From Clostridia bacterium (GTDB lineage Bacteria; Bacillota; Clostridia; TANB77; CAG-508), in NCBI GenBank assembly GCA_017429505.1, contig JAFROW010000008.1, positions 62,001 to 126,000 of the forward strand: a stretch of 64,000 nt of DNA, read 5' to 3'. A program made the position numbers and the translations under genes. Below, in pieces: positions 1 to 8,717 of this stretch (its first letter is position 1; each line of letters opens with the position of its first letter). Below the pieces are notes generated by a model. That model was given only the letters and a program-made list of their open reading frames with translations, searched no databases and was not told where the DNA came from.

Positions 1-510
1 TTTTTTTACTCCTTCAATAATACCTTTCTCAATATTATATACATAATCTCCTTCTGCATCTCTTTCTGAATCACTTTTGATATAGTTATAATCATATGTA
101 TCATACAAATAATTTGTTAAATATGCTAAATCTTTGTATATAGATTCACACTTAGATTTTCTTACTATTTTACTTTCTAAAAGTTCTCTTAAAACTTCTA
201 CTGAATTATCATCTATATGTTGAACAGAATCTATACTTTCTGCGTTTACTTTTTTGTTATACTTTAATGCATCAAAGTAAATTCCTCGCCATGGAAAACG
301 TTCTTCATTTTCATTGTTACTACTTATGTATTCTTGAGATTGTTCTTGTTCTTGAGCTTCTAAATCTGATGAATTTATTGATTGTGCATCTAAATTATCT
401 GATGAAGAATTTGATTGTGGTTGTTCCTCTCCATTATTAAATTCAACTATTACCTTTCTCGCTCCAACTTTTTGAACTTGTGTTAAAAAATCTTGTTCAT
501 TAATATTCAT
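1..510 (-). CDS. Partial hypothetical protein (C-terminus outside the window)
   Basis: An open frame reads leftward from an ATG at 510 to base 1 without a stop, giving about 170 residues. The start is set by a strong GGAGGAG ribosome-binding site about six bases upstream. Residues 1-25 are ordinary. Residues about 30-70 are rich in Gln, Ser, Asn and Glu and look like a disordered linker. The rest is charged and mostly helical, with no membrane segment or motif I recognise. A promoter (551-579) lies directly upstream. I cannot assign a function. It shares a divergent intergenic region with the membrane protein at 810. Confidence 0.6.
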   Translation of the reverse strand, partial: MNINEQDFLTQVQKVGARKVIVEFNNGEEQPQSNSSSDNLDAQSINSSDLEAQEQEQSQEYISSNNENEERFPWRGIYFDALKYNKKVNAESIDSVQHIDDNSVEVLRELLESKIVRKSKCESIYKDLAYLTNYLYDTYDYNYIKSDSERDAEGDYVYNIEKGIIEGVKK

Positions 511-550
511 TTTTTCTCCTCCAACATTATTGTATACATTTTATGTCAAT

Positions 551-579
551 ATTATATCATATTTTCTTTTTTTAGTCAA
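551..579 (-). promoter_or_regulatory. Sigma-A-type promoter of the leftward gene at 510
   Basis: On the minus strand there is a TTGACT -35 (574-579), a 17-base spacer and a TATAAT -10 (551-556), about 40 bases upstream of the start codon. Confidence 0.7.
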
Positions 580-650
580 CATAATATCTAAATTTTATGT
601 ATTAAATTTAATGAGTATTTCCACTAATTAATATATTTTTAAAATTATTG

Positions 651-679
651 TTTACTTTTTCTGTAAACTATGATATAAT
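651..679 (+). promoter_or_regulatory. Promoter with GTTTAC repeats upstream of the 810 gene
   Basis: TTTACT (651-656), 17 bases, TATAAT (674-679). GTTTAC at 650 and GTAAAC at 663 form an inverted repeat across the spacer, and another GTTTAC follows the -10. This looks like an operator, but no regulator can be named. A similar TTTACT-type promoter occurs at 7925. Confidence 0.55.
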
Positions 680-809
680 GTTTACATAAATTACATTTCT
701 ATAGTGACTATTTGCTCTTTTATTAAGCAAATTTTACACTATTTAAAATATATGGTTTGAGAAAGGAGGGATTTATTCGATTTTTTTACACAAGATAAGG
801 AGAAGTATT

Positions 810-2096
810 ATGTTTATATTATATATTTTTGGACCAATCTTTATTTTTTTACTCTTGATAAAAATCATTTTCAAAAAACCTGGAGAATTATTTGTTGAAG
901 GCTTGGGGTGGACTGCACTAATAGCATTTCTTATTGTTTTATTTATAGCTGTATTGTCTTTTAGTTTAAAAAAACTGGTTCCATTTGATCCTAGTTTTAA
1001 AGAACCTCTAGCTTTTATTGAAAATTTGATAGATAAATTTCCAATAAAATCTCCATTTTCTGGTTTAAATCCAGGAAATGAAACAGTTCCAAATAGTTCA
1101 TCAAATTCGAATAATTCTAACAATTCGAAAGATTCGGAAAGTTCTGATAATTCAGATAACGAAACTGTAATATCTACAGAGGAACTTTCTGAAATGAAAG
1201 AAGAATTAAATAAAAGGATTTCAGATGTACTTTCCGATGAGACAGAAAAAAATGATAATGTAATAATTAATAGAAATTTCTCAATGTATTGGAGAGATTT
1301 TGGTGCTGACACAAAATGGAACAAAAAAGATTTTGAAAAATATTTTTTCTCTGTATATTCAAAAAAGCTAGAGTTCAATCATATTACTTCGGCTGAAGCC
1401 AAATATCCTAATATTGATTATACTCTTGATCTCAAAGAAAAAAAGGGAAAATTAATATGTACCATTGAGTTTACTAACTCAAAAAAATTCAATGGAACCT
1501 TTAGCCAAATTGAGGACCGATACGTATCAGGTCCTATAGGTCAAAGTAAGCAAAAATCTTCAATATTTAATTCCATTAAAGATTTGTTTCTTGACATGCC
1601 TATGGAAAAAACAAGTAATTCTATGTTTGATGAACATGGTCATTCAGAAGAAATGACTGTGGCAAAACTTTTAAATGAATTAAGTGACCCCATAGTGAAT
1701 GCCAAAAAGAAACAAATTCTTACGGAGTTAGCTACATGTAAGTATTTTTCCGATATCTATACAGTTAAATTGAACGAAAAAATTTATCTGAAAAAAGAAG
1801 GTATAGTAAAAACTAACTTTTCAGATGAAGAGATTGAATCAATTTTTGGTTCAACTAAGAAAAAAGATACCACTGTCGTTAAAAAACCAAGTAGCAAATG
1901 TTATGTTTGTATTACAAACACTCTTTGTTATAATTCATCATCTACAACATCTGCTATTGAATTAATACAAATAGCAGAAAATATTAACTTGGATGGTTTA
2001 ATATATAGTAACATAAATGAAAACGCAAGAGCTACAGCTCAAAATGGCAAGACATTTTTTGAGCTATTTGAACAAATCAAAGATAAAGATAACTAA
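810..2096 (+). CDS. Two-pass membrane protein of unknown function
   Basis: This 428-residue protein starts at an ATG with AAGGAG eight bases upstream. Residues about 1-20 and 33-55 are hydrophobic membrane segments. Residues about 90-120 are a Ser/Asn/Asp-rich low-complexity linker. The remaining 300 or so residues form a soluble region with mixed charge and two cysteines in a short C-K-C-Y-V-C stretch near residue 370. I recognise no domain. It is a single-gene unit with its own promoter (651-679) and a strong terminator (2122-2153). The topology suggests a membrane-anchored soluble domain, but the side is unknown. Confidence 0.6.
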   Translation: MFILYIFGPIFIFLLLIKIIFKKPGELFVEGLGWTALIAFLIVLFIAVLSFSLKKLVPFDPSFKEPLAFIENLIDKFPIKSPFSGLNPGNETVPNSSSNSNNSNNSKDSESSDNSDNETVISTEELSEMKEELNKRISDVLSDETEKNDNVIINRNFSMYWRDFGADTKWNKKDFEKYFFSVYSKKLEFNHITSAEAKYPNIDYTLDLKEKKGKLICTIEFTNSKKFNGTFSQIEDRYVSGPIGQSKQKSSIFNSIKDLFLDMPMEKTSNSMFDEHGHSEEMTVAKLLNELSDPIVNAKKKQILTELATCKYFSDIYTVKLNEKIYLKKEGIVKTNFSDEEIESIFGSTKKKDTTVVKKPSSKCYVCITNTLCYNSSSTTSAIELIQIAENINLDGLIYSNINENARATAQNGKTFFELFEQIKDKDN

Positions 2097-2121
2097 AAGA
2101 TTTCTCAAACCATAAAACCAA

Positions 2122-2153
2122 AAAAAGCGAACCTGAATTCAGGTTCGCTTTTT
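2122..2153 (+). terminator. Strong intrinsic terminator
   Basis: A perfect 16-base-pair hairpin centred on GAATTC (arms of AAAAAGCGAACCTGAA and its complement) ends in a T run. It is A/T-tailed on both sides, so it can serve both this gene and the convergent gene at 2191. Confidence 0.85.
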
Positions 2154-2190
2154 GGGTTGTTAAAAACTACAAAAAACGAAATGGAAGCTA

Positions 2191-2940
2191 CTATTCTTTT
2201 ATTATCACGTTGGAATCATAATGTTCCATTACGCAAATGGTAGCTATAGTTATTGCCAACGGATATCCAAGATCACCAAACCTGGATAATCCTGTAGACA
2301 GAAAAATAGCAGACAAAAATGACATCAAGATAAAAATTCCCCAACCCAGGAAAATCTCACCTATATCATATACTTCATCTTTTACAGCCTTAAGCATTAT
2401 AATTTGTCCGATAGTGATTACAACTCCGAGAAAAATACAGATTCCTGCTCTAATATCGTCCCCGGTAGTGTTTAAATATGGGATATTATATCCTACTTCG
2501 TTAGCTGTATTTGAAAACATTGTAATAGTTATACCAAACGTCGCTCCAATAAAACTATATCCTACTTGTTTTTTCCTCACATCAAATGAATCATACTTAA
2601 TAAATATGATTAATGTGAGTAAAAGTGTTAAGCCTGAGGAAGCAAATCTTTGCCAATCCGATGAATCCAGACTTGATATAGCATGGTTCATCACCAAAAC
2701 AACAATTCCTCCCACTGCCATAGCGAGATACATAGCCAACCGCTCTTTGGTTTCTTCTTTTGCCTTGAAGTATGCATAAATGAGTAAACCAGTTACAATA
2801 ACGTATATACCTAAATAGGCATATAATTTCCAACCACCTTTATTCGTGACATGACTGTTCAACATTGTATATATACTTCCGATGATCTGAAGTGCACACA
2901 CAAAGAAGAACTTAAAATTCTTGCTGCTTAATTTCCGCAT
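2191..2940 (-). CDS. Polytopic membrane protein, unknown
   Basis: I place the start at the ATG at 2940, where GGAGG lies seven bases upstream. A longer in-frame start at 2982 exists but would run through that binding site. The 249-residue product has about seven hydrophobic segments separated by short charged loops (for example KAKEETKER). No transporter signature is visible. Base composition looks more GC-rich than the neighbours, hinting at transfer. It has its own promoter (3001-3029) and shares the terminator at 2122. Confidence 0.55.
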   Translation of the reverse strand: MRKLSSKNFKFFFVCALQIIGSIYTMLNSHVTNKGGWKLYAYLGIYVIVTGLLIYAYFKAKEETKERLAMYLAMAVGGIVVLVMNHAISSLDSSDWQRFASSGLTLLLTLIIFIKYDSFDVRKKQVGYSFIGATFGITITMFSNTANEVGYNIPYLNTTGDDIRAGICIFLGVVITIGQIIMLKAVKDEVYDIGEIFLGWGIFILMSFLSAIFLSTGLSRFGDLGYPLAITIATICVMEHYDSNVIIKE

Positions 2941-3000
2941 TTCATTTCCTCCTTTTTGTATTTTTATTTGACTATTGGACATTGCCTTTAAGATATGAAT

Positions 3001-3029
3001 ATTATATAATACGTTTAGTTATTTGTCAA
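3001..3029 (-). promoter_or_regulatory. Promoter of the 2940 gene
   Basis: Minus strand TTGACA (3024-3029), 17 bases, TATAAT (3001-3006). Confidence 0.7.
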
Positions 3030-3063
3030 TAGTTTATGTAAATTTTTTTATTTCCCCTTAATT

Positions 3064-3837
3064 TTATTTTTCAGGATCTTCCCAACTCTTTTTTTCTCCT
3101 AATGGATATCTATCAACTTGTTTTCCAATTTTCAAAGCTCCATCTTTAGTATAAACAAGTTCATATTTAAGACCTTCTTCTATGCCATCTAAATAATCGC
3201 CAAGTTCTTTATACATTTTTTTTCTATTAATATCTCCAAAACGTATATTTATAGATTTTATTTTAAAACATTCTTCTATATCATCTAGTACTTCTTTACT
3301 AATTGGATTTTTTGAACCATCCTCACTGCTAAACAATCTCTCACTATTTACATTTACTTTAAAATATTTTTTTCCATTTTTATCAACAAGTTCTTCTATA
3401 CTTATGTCTTTAGCTTCAATGTACTTTTCTGCATTCTCTTCTCCCTCGTTGCCAACAATTATATCATTATCATTTCTTAATTTTCTATTTATTGCATTAG
3501 CTATTTTTTCTAGTAATTCTTGGTATCTTGTTTTAAACAATATCCCTTCATTTCCATCTTCTATATTTCCTTCAAAATCATGACTAGGAAACAATTCCAT
3601 ATAAACATCATTTCCTATTTTTTCTTCTCCTAACTCACTTATTTTTTCTAATTTTTTTGTCTCTTTTAAAGTTTCCTCGCTTACACCAAATTCAGCGTAT
3701 GCTTTTTCGTCAGGTGTTATGGCAATCTTATCTTCTATCTTTCCACATCCTTGTAATGATGACATTGTTAAAGCAAATGGTAATGCCATACCAGCCAAAA
3801 ATTGTACTCTTTTTTTATTGCTATTTTTATTATTCAT
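3064..3837 (-). CDS. Predicted lipoprotein, unknown
   Basis: A 257-residue protein. Residues about 8-30 form a signal peptide ending in a lipobox-like S-L-Q-G-C, so Cys31 is probably lipidated and the protein tethered outside the membrane. The mature part is acidic and lysine-rich without any motif I recognise. An AAGGAAGG binding site precedes the ATG. It is transcribed from a promoter (3954-3982) back-to-back with that of the SPFH gene at 4126, so the two may respond to shared regulation. No function can be given. Confidence 0.6.
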   Translation of the reverse strand: MNNKNSNKKRVQFLAGMALPFALTMSSLQGCGKIEDKIAITPDEKAYAEFGVSEETLKETKKLEKISELGEEKIGNDVYMELFPSHDFEGNIEDGNEGILFKTRYQELLEKIANAINRKLRNDNDIIVGNEGEENAEKYIEAKDISIEELVDKNGKKYFKVNVNSERLFSSEDGSKNPISKEVLDDIEECFKIKSINIRFGDINRKKMYKELGDYLDGIEEGLKYELVYTKDGALKIGKQVDRYPLGEKKSWEDPEK

Positions 3838-3953
3838 TGTTCTACCCTTCCTTTTATAAATATGTTTAGGTTTTTAATATAGATTTACCTATAAACTTTT
3901 TTATTACATAATAAATTCCATCTAAATTTTTATACGAAAATTATTTTATCAAC

Positions 3954-3982
3954 ATTATATCATTATTTACATAATTAGTCAA
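3954..3982 (-). promoter_or_regulatory. Promoter of the lipoprotein gene
   Basis: Minus strand TTGACT (3977-3982), 17 bases, TATAAT (3954-3959). Its -35 is only 18 bases from the -35 of the divergent promoter at 4001. Confidence 0.7.
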
Positions 3983-4000
3983 CTTTTTTATAACATTTTA

Positions 4001-4029
4001 TTGACATAATATTATTTTTGTTATATAAT
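4001..4029 (+). promoter_or_regulatory. Near-consensus promoter of the SPFH gene
   Basis: TTGACA (4001-4006), 17 bases, TATAAT (4024-4029). The first AUG with a good binding site is about 95 bases downstream, so there is a long leader. Confidence 0.75.
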
Positions 4030-4125
4030 ATGTACATAAAAATTCATTAATATATTATTATAGAAAGAAAGGAGTTTTAATAAAGAGGGAAACTAACAGT
4101 AGTAGCTAATTTAGGAGGAAAAATC

Positions 4126-5376
4126 ATGGATAATTTTAACGAAAATGAAAAAACAGAATTTGAAAATGATGTTGACAACACTGAAAATGATAATGGCAAA
4201 AAGGATAATAAAAAGTGGCGGAAGTTTAAAATTCCCAAAGGCAAAGTCAACTTTGGCAATTACTTTGTATATATAATTGTAATTGCAATTTTATTGTTTT
4301 TCATTTTATTTGTAACCCAAAATGCTAAATACATTCCTATTGTTTTGGTTGCTGTACTTGTAGCAACAATCATTGCATTTATAGTATCTGGCAAACTTAG
4401 ACTTTATAAAACTGAAGCACTCAAAGTAGCTGTAGTATCAACCTTTGGCATCATTGACGATCATGTTATCAAACGTCAGATGGTTGCTGAAGGGCTCTCA
4501 ATTGATAATTACGAAGAAGAAGATAATAACAAATCTAGTGGTATTCTTAGCAAAATTTTCCGGAAAAGAAAACCAAAAAAAGGTATATTTAGCAAATTTA
4601 TCTTTATGTTCCCCTACAGAGAAATATTGGAAGAATATTCTCTTAAGGACCAAATGTCTGACCCCGATGTTTTTGAAACAATAACTCAAAGTGGAATTAT
4701 TGGAATAAATACTGCTATGATGTATCGTATCATAGATCCCAAAAAAAGATACAAATTAGGAAATGACTTTGACAATAAGATCAAAAAGTCAATTCAATAT
4801 TGTATAAATAATGTTATAGGCGAAAAAGATATGCAAGAAGTTCTCGCTTCTAAAAACAGGGGAAAACTAGGAAGTGAATTAAAACAATATTTTATTGAAA
4901 ATATTCAACCTGCTAACTGGGGATTATATATTTCAGAGTTTTTAATTGACGGCATAAATCTCACTCCTGAAAATCAGAAGGAATTGGAGAAAATCCAATC
5001 AGCAAAAAATCAGCGCGATAGAGAACTTTATATTGCTGATACAGAAGTTCAAGTAGCACAAAAAAAAGCTAAAGCAATGGAAGCTCTTGCAATAGGAAAA
5101 GCAAACGCTGTTAAAATGCAAATTGAAGCATTAAAAGATGTTGAAATGAGTGAAGCGGCAAAACTGAATTTCGCTAAAGAAATTTATTCCGAAATATCAG
5201 AAAAGGCAACACTTATTGCAACAATGCCAAGTTTTGACGGAGTTTCTTCATCACACACTACTAATAGTGAATATATGGACACAGCTATAAAAGCCAATAT
5301 CTTTGCTCAAGCCCTTAATAAAGAGGCTTCTTCTCCAAAAGAAGCTGAGGAAACTTCAACAGATCAACAACTATAA
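4126..5376 (+). CDS. SPFH/band-7 membrane protein
   Basis: A 416-residue protein starting at an ATG with AGGAGG ten bases upstream. Residues 1-45 are acidic then basic and cytoplasmic. Two hydrophobic segments follow (about 48-65 and 68-88). Then comes an SPFH-like domain (about 95-300) interrupted by a very basic K/R loop near 145-160. The C-terminal region (about 285-360) is an Ala/Lys/Glu-rich coiled coil typical of the family (repeats like AKAMEALAIGKANAV). SPFH proteins form large oligomeric cages or microdomains in membranes. The target of this one is unknown. It is monocistronic, with promoter 4001 and terminator 5406. A different SPFH protein lies at 21689. Confidence 0.7.
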   Translation: MDNFNENEKTEFENDVDNTENDNGKKDNKKWRKFKIPKGKVNFGNYFVYIIVIAILLFFILFVTQNAKYIPIVLVAVLVATIIAFIVSGKLRLYKTEALKVAVVSTFGIIDDHVIKRQMVAEGLSIDNYEEEDNNKSSGILSKIFRKRKPKKGIFSKFIFMFPYREILEEYSLKDQMSDPDVFETITQSGIIGINTAMMYRIIDPKKRYKLGNDFDNKIKKSIQYCINNVIGEKDMQEVLASKNRGKLGSELKQYFIENIQPANWGLYISEFLIDGINLTPENQKELEKIQSAKNQRDRELYIADTEVQVAQKKAKAMEALAIGKANAVKMQIEALKDVEMSEAAKLNFAKEIYSEISEKATLIATMPSFDGVSSSHTTNSEYMDTAIKANIFAQALNKEASSPKEAEETSTDQQL

Positions 5377-5405
5377 TAATATAACCTTAGCATATATGCT
5401 AAAAA

Positions 5406-5442
5406 ATCCCCCACAACCAGAAATTTTCTGGTTGTGGGGGAT
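5406..5442 (+). terminator. Strong GC-rich terminator
   Basis: A 16-base-pair stem with CCCCCACAACCAG and its complement around an AAATTTT loop, just after the SPFH stop codon. The convergent gene at 5477 can use it too. Confidence 0.85.
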
Positions 5443-5476
5443 TGTTTATGCTATTAAATACTTTTACTTTGAACTT

Positions 5477-5878
5477 TTAAAGATCTGGGGTACTAAAATA
5501 CAAATTCATTACGTTATAGGATTCTGTCATCATACAAGAAATAATACAACCACATATCCAAAAACTAATACTATTACCAAACGCCAACATATAAAATACA
5601 AATAATATATTGATTATGATATTAATCTTTATAGTATTGTCTATCTCTATATGATATGTAAGATAATGTATAAAATTGAATATAATAAAAATAATATTTA
5701 ATACTAAATCTCCAACTCCAATTTTCATAATAAAATCAAATTCTTCTGTTTTCATCTTCAATAATATACATATAACTACAATTACCACAAAATTTAGTCC
5801 AAATAATAATAGGGTAATGATTGTATATACAGTGTTCACTTTTTTTAGTCTTCTTATTTCATTTGAACTTCTCCTCAT
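5477..5878 (-). CDS. Small four-helix membrane protein
   Basis: The 133-residue product begins with a basic stretch (MRRSSNEIRRLKK) followed by four hydrophobic segments (about 18-41, 48-70, 82-100 and 104-118). AAGGGAG sits seven bases upstream of the ATG. The positive-inside rule puts the N-terminus in the cytoplasm. No family is recognised. It has its own promoter at 6002-6030, giving a 120-base leader. Confidence 0.5.
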   Translation of the reverse strand: MRRSSNEIRRLKKVNTVYTIITLLLFGLNFVVIVVICILLKMKTEEFDFIMKIGVGDLVLNIIFIIFNFIHYLTYHIEIDNTIKINIIINILFVFYMLAFGNSISFWICGCIISCMMTESYNVMNLYFSTPDL

Positions 5879-6001
5879 AGTTAGTCTCCCTTACTTTTCT
5901 TTTGTTAATTTTTCAAAGTTAATCAAAATCCCAAAATATTATGTATTTTCCTCCCTCTTTATATACTACTAAATAGGCTATTACCCTTATGTTATATTTA
6001 T

Positions 6002-6030
6002 ATTATACCAAAAGATTTATCAAAAGTCAA
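6002..6030 (-). promoter_or_regulatory. Promoter of the 5878 gene
   Basis: Minus strand TTGACT (6025-6030), 17 bases, TATAAT (6002-6007). The rest of the gap to 6300 is AT-rich and I see no gene in it. Confidence 0.7.
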
Positions 6031-6301
6031 ATATTATGTAAACCCGATCTCGTTTTTACTTATTTTACAAATGTTTAAATTTATTTTTTGCCCCTCCACC
6101 TCTGAATCAAGTTTATATTCAGAATTACCACAACTATCTGTAAATATTGTATTTTTACATTTTCTACAATTTTTACTTCTATAAATATTTTCACAATTAT
6201 AATTGGAATTATTCTTTTTTCTAGCCCTTTGATGTTTTCAATATATAACACACAATATGATTTTACGTACATTCTTTTTCTATCTGTATATTCTCCTTCA
6301 A

Positions 6302-6334
6302 AAAACTGCCAAACTATATAAGTTTGACAGTTTT
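6302..6334 (-). terminator. Terminator of the tRNA-His/tRNA-Gln unit
   Basis: AAAACTGcCAAACT and its near-perfect complement around ATATA, five bases past the CCA end of tRNA-Gln in the direction of transcription, with an A tract on the plus strand giving a U run. Confidence 0.8.
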
Positions 6335-6339
6335 CTTTT

Positions 6340-6414
6340 TGGCTGGGCCGGTGGGATTCGAACACACGCATGCCAGAGTCAAAGTCTGGTGCCTTACCGC
6401 TTGGCTACGGCCCA
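6340..6414 (-). tRNA. tRNA-Gln (anticodon TTG)
   Basis: The minus strand folds as a cloverleaf. The acceptor pairs TGGGCCG with CGGCCCA. The anticodon stem CCAGA/TCTGG encloses CTTTGAC with anticodon TTG. The T-loop is GTTCGAATC. Discriminator G is followed by an encoded CCA. It is downstream of tRNA-His in the same transcript. Confidence 0.93.
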
Positions 6415-6432
6415 ATGTTTAATTTTATAAAA

Positions 6433-6510
6433 TGGGGTGGAGTAAGGGATTCGAACCCTTGATCTTCGGAACCACAATCCGACGTGTTAACCAACTACAC
6501 CAAATCCACC
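6433..6510 (-). tRNA. tRNA-His (anticodon GTG)
   Basis: The minus strand reads GGTGGATTTGG and ends CCACCCCA. The anticodon stem TCGGA/TCCGA encloses TTGTGGT with anticodon GTG. The extra G at position -1 pairs with C73, as in tRNA-His. CCA is encoded. The gap to tRNA-Gln is 18 bases. Confidence 0.93.
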
Positions 6511-6518
6511 ATTTTTTC

Positions 6519-6559
6519 GTACAATATATATTGTACAACAAAAAGTGGTTATTTGTCAA
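6519..6559 (-). promoter_or_regulatory. tRNA promoter overlapping a perfect palindrome
   Basis: Minus strand TTGACA (6554-6559), 18 bases, TACAAT (6530-6535). The -10 lies inside a perfect 18-base palindrome (6519-6536, GTACAATATATATTGTAC). The -35 lies in the loop of the preceding terminator (6540-6568). Confidence 0.65.
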
Positions 6560-6568
6560 CCACTTTTT
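6540..6568 (-). terminator. Terminator of spo0A
   Basis: AAAAAGTGGTT and its perfect complement around a seven-base loop, 118 bases beyond the spo0A stop. The loop contains part of the -35 of the tRNA promoter. Confidence 0.75.
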
Positions 6569-6685
6569 GCAAAATTTCCGAAATAATTTTTTTGGCTATT
6601 TATTATAGCTCAAGTTTTAATAGTATCATATTATCATATTATTTTAATATACCAACTTCTCTGTATAATGTAATCTCCATTTTGA

Positions 6686-7498
6686 CTATGCACTCTTAAG
6701 TTCTAACCTCAATTTATCTGCAATCATCGCAATAAATTCACTATTTGTTGGTTTGCCTTTTTGAGCTGAAACTGTATATCCAAAAATATTTTCAACCATA
6801 TCTTGTTCACCCCTTCCCCAAGCGACCTCAATCGCATGACGAATTGCACGTTCAACTCTAGAAGGTGTTGTATCAAATCTTGCAGCAATTTTTGGATATA
6901 ACCTTTTTGTAATTTGGTTTAAAACATCAATATCATTTATAACCATCATAATAGCTTCTCTTAAGTACTGATATCCTTTTATATGTGCAGGCACTCCTAT
7001 CTCATGTATAACATTTGTAACTAATGCCTCTAAATTATCTGGTGATTTATTGTCATTAATTTCTATGTACTTCCTTACTGGCACTTCTCTTGCTATAAAA
7101 TTACTATTTTTTGTTGGTTTAAAGTTTTTAATCTCTCTAATCCTCTTAATTAATAGTTCAATGTCAAATGGTTTGACTACATAATAATCTGCTCCTAAAG
7201 CAATTGCTTTTTGAGTTATTTTGTCTTGACCTACTGCTGATAACATAACGCAAATTGGTGCTTTAACAATATTAGAATTATTAATTTTTTCTAAAACTCC
7301 TAGTCCATCCAAATGTGGCATTATAACATCAAGTATTGCTACATCTGGTAATAACTCCTTTATTTGTTCTACTGCCTCTACACCATCTTTGGCGATTCCT
7401 ACTACCTCCATATCTTTTTCATTTCCAAGATAAGTGGCAAGTGTTTTGCTAAAATCTTGATTGTCATCTGCAATTAATATTGTGATTTTTTCTTTCAC
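6686..7498 (-). CDS. spo0A: Sporulation master regulator Spo0A
   Basis: The 270-residue response regulator is activated by a phosphorelay or by orphan histidine kinases and commits the cell to sporulation. The receiver domain (1-120) shows the acidic pair D11-D12, phospho-acceptor D57 in AILDVIMP and K109 in VVKPF. The C-terminal Spo0A DNA-binding domain (about 155-268) has [20 protein letters not shown] and the recognition-helix region [17 protein letters not shown], both characteristic. Length matches the family. It is monocistronic. The 470-base upstream gap holds several TTTTTCGTAAA-like repeats but no clear promoter. This gene is the main evidence for a spore-former. Confidence 0.97.
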   Translation of the reverse strand: MKEKITILIADDNQDFSKTLATYLGNEKDMEVVGIAKDGVEAVEQIKELLPDVAILDVIMPHLDGLGVLEKINNSNIVKAPICVMLSAVGQDKITQKAIALGADYYVVKPFDIELLIKRIREIKNFKPTKNSNFIAREVPVRKYIEINDNKSPDNLEALVTNVIHEIGVPAHIKGYQYLREAIMMVINDIDVLNQITKRLYPKIAARFDTTPSRVERAIRHAIEVAWGRGEQDMVENIFGYTVSAQKGKPTNSEFIAMIADKLRLELKSA

Positions 7499-7924
7499 TG
7501 TTTTTTCCTCCCTTTTTTCTTAATTGTAAAATCTTTTGTACATTTTATAACTTTTTTTCGTAAATTTTTCGTTTTTCTTATATTTTATTAACATCTTAAG
7601 CATATTTATTTCTGAAAAATATTACGTTTTTTCGTAAAATAAAATGGAAAAATCTTACAATTTTTATTATAGTATATTAAAAATAAAATTGCAATAGTTT
7701 TTTGGAAATTTTTTCCATATTTTATATTTTTCGTTGTCGTTGTAAGTAAATATTTTTTTTAATATGTTTTAATTTGACCAAAAAAAAATCTAAACACATT
7801 TGATTTTTAATGGGTTAAATGTAACTTACATGAAAGGAAAAAACTGACATTTTTCCACAACTTCCTTGTAAGTATTATACATAACAAAAAATATAAAATT
7901 TTCAAAGTTTTCTGCAAACAGGTG
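7499..7924. other. Long AT-rich gap upstream of spo0A
   Basis: No open frame or RNA gene is visible. TTTTTCGTAAA occurs at about 7552 and 7632 and related TTTTTCG words occur nearby. They could be binding sites for a regulator of spo0A, but no canonical Spo0A box (TGTCGAA) is present. Confidence 0.4.
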
Positions 7925-7953
7925 TTTACTTTTGACTAAAAATATGATATACT
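7925..7953 (+). promoter_or_regulatory. Promoter of the MazF-like gene
   Basis: TTTACT (7925-7930), 17 bases, TATACT (7948-7953), 19 bases before the start codon, preceded by the same GTTTAC word seen at 650. Confidence 0.6.
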
Positions 7954-7971
7954 ATAACACGAGGTGAGATT

Positions 7972-8586
7972 ATGGAGAACAAAACTAATTTATCAACTGA
8001 ACAAGAGAATATTGAAATCACTACTAAAAATATAAAGGAAGAAAACTCTGAAAATAATACTAATGAAGAAGAAAAAACTTTAAATAAGGAAATCCATCAA
8101 AATATAAAGGAAACAGAAAATTTATTACAATCTCTTAATACTGATGATGCTATTGAATTTTCAAAATGGACAAAAGATAAATCTAATTTAAGATATAATG
8201 GTAACATGCCTACATTTCCTATATATAATAATTTTATATACTGGTGCAATCTTGGAATAAACATTGGTAGTGAACAAAACAAATTAAGACCTGTACTTAT
8301 AGTAAAAACAAATAAAAATTCAACAGTTTGTTCTATAGTTCCATTAACTACTAAAAAATTGCATGATGGCTATTGGTATCATATTGATTTAACTCAAATA
8401 GATTCTACCGCATTAGTAGAACAATTGAGAGTAGTTAGTAAGATACGAATTGAAAAGCCTTTTAGAACAAAAGGAAAATTAACTCTTATTTCTCATGAAG
8501 ATTGGAATAAAATTAATCAACAATTAGAAAGTTTATATAGGCTAAAGCCATTAAAAACTATAAATAAAAAGACTTCACAAAAATAA
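7972..8586 (+). CDS. PemK/MazF-family protein with acidic N-terminal extension
   Basis: A 204-residue protein. Residues about 85-195 match the MazF/PemK endoribonuclease fold: an N-terminal IYWCNLGINIGSEQNKLRPVLIV block, the TVCSIVPLTTK strand and the VEQLRVVSKIRI strand. These are the places where family members carry the RNA-cleavage Arg and Thr/Ser. Residues 1-80 are a Glu/Asn-rich extension absent from ordinary MazF (about 110 residues). No separate antitoxin gene precedes it. The extension might act in cis as an antitoxin-like segment, or the protein may be a non-toxic relative. GAGGTGAG precedes the ATG. A structured RNA locus begins 20 bases after the stop. Confidence 0.7.
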   Translation: MENKTNLSTEQENIEITTKNIKEENSENNTNEEEKTLNKEIHQNIKETENLLQSLNTDDAIEFSKWTKDKSNLRYNGNMPTFPIYNNFIYWCNLGINIGSEQNKLRPVLIVKTNKNSTVCSIVPLTTKKLHDGYWYHIDLTQIDSTALVEQLRVVSKIRIEKPFRTKGKLTLISHEDWNKINQQLESLYRLKPLKTINKKTSQK

Positions 8587-8604
8587 TTTTTTTTTGTAAA
8601 ATCC

Positions 8605-8633
8605 TTGACTTTATGCTATTTATAGTTTATAAT
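8605..8633 (+). promoter_or_regulatory. Strong promoter of a non-coding RNA
   Basis: TTGACT (8605-8610), 17 bases, TATAAT (8628-8633). No open frame follows; hairpins do. Confidence 0.75.
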
Positions 8634-8639
8634 TAAATT

Positions 8640-8717
8640 AATAAAACATTAGTGTCCGTTTCGAAAGAAACGTAAATCATTATTGATCCGATAGTCGAAA
8701 GACTATCGTTTTTTTAT
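8640..8717 (+). ncRNA. Candidate small RNA ending at an intrinsic terminator
   Basis: The predicted transcript of about 78 bases starts seven bases after the -10. It contains ACATTAGTGTCC (8646-8657), a hairpin GTTTC-GAAA-GAAAC with a GNRA tetraloop, a linker GTAAATCATTATTGATCC and a terminal hairpin GATAGTC-GAAA-GACTATC (8689-8707 region) followed by seven Ts. No start codon with a ribosome-binding site lies in it. I do not recognise the family. The motif recurs at 8856. Confidence 0.55.

Noticed and set aside
773-1378. 201-codon reading frame on the minus strand
   Set aside because: It lies inside the 810-2096 gene, has no ribosome-binding site, and is Ser/Phe/Leu-rich as expected from the complement of the Asn/Ser/Glu-rich real gene.
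6081-6371. 96-codon minus-strand frame
   Set aside because: It starts inside tRNA-Gln and runs through the tRNA terminator; it has no binding site.
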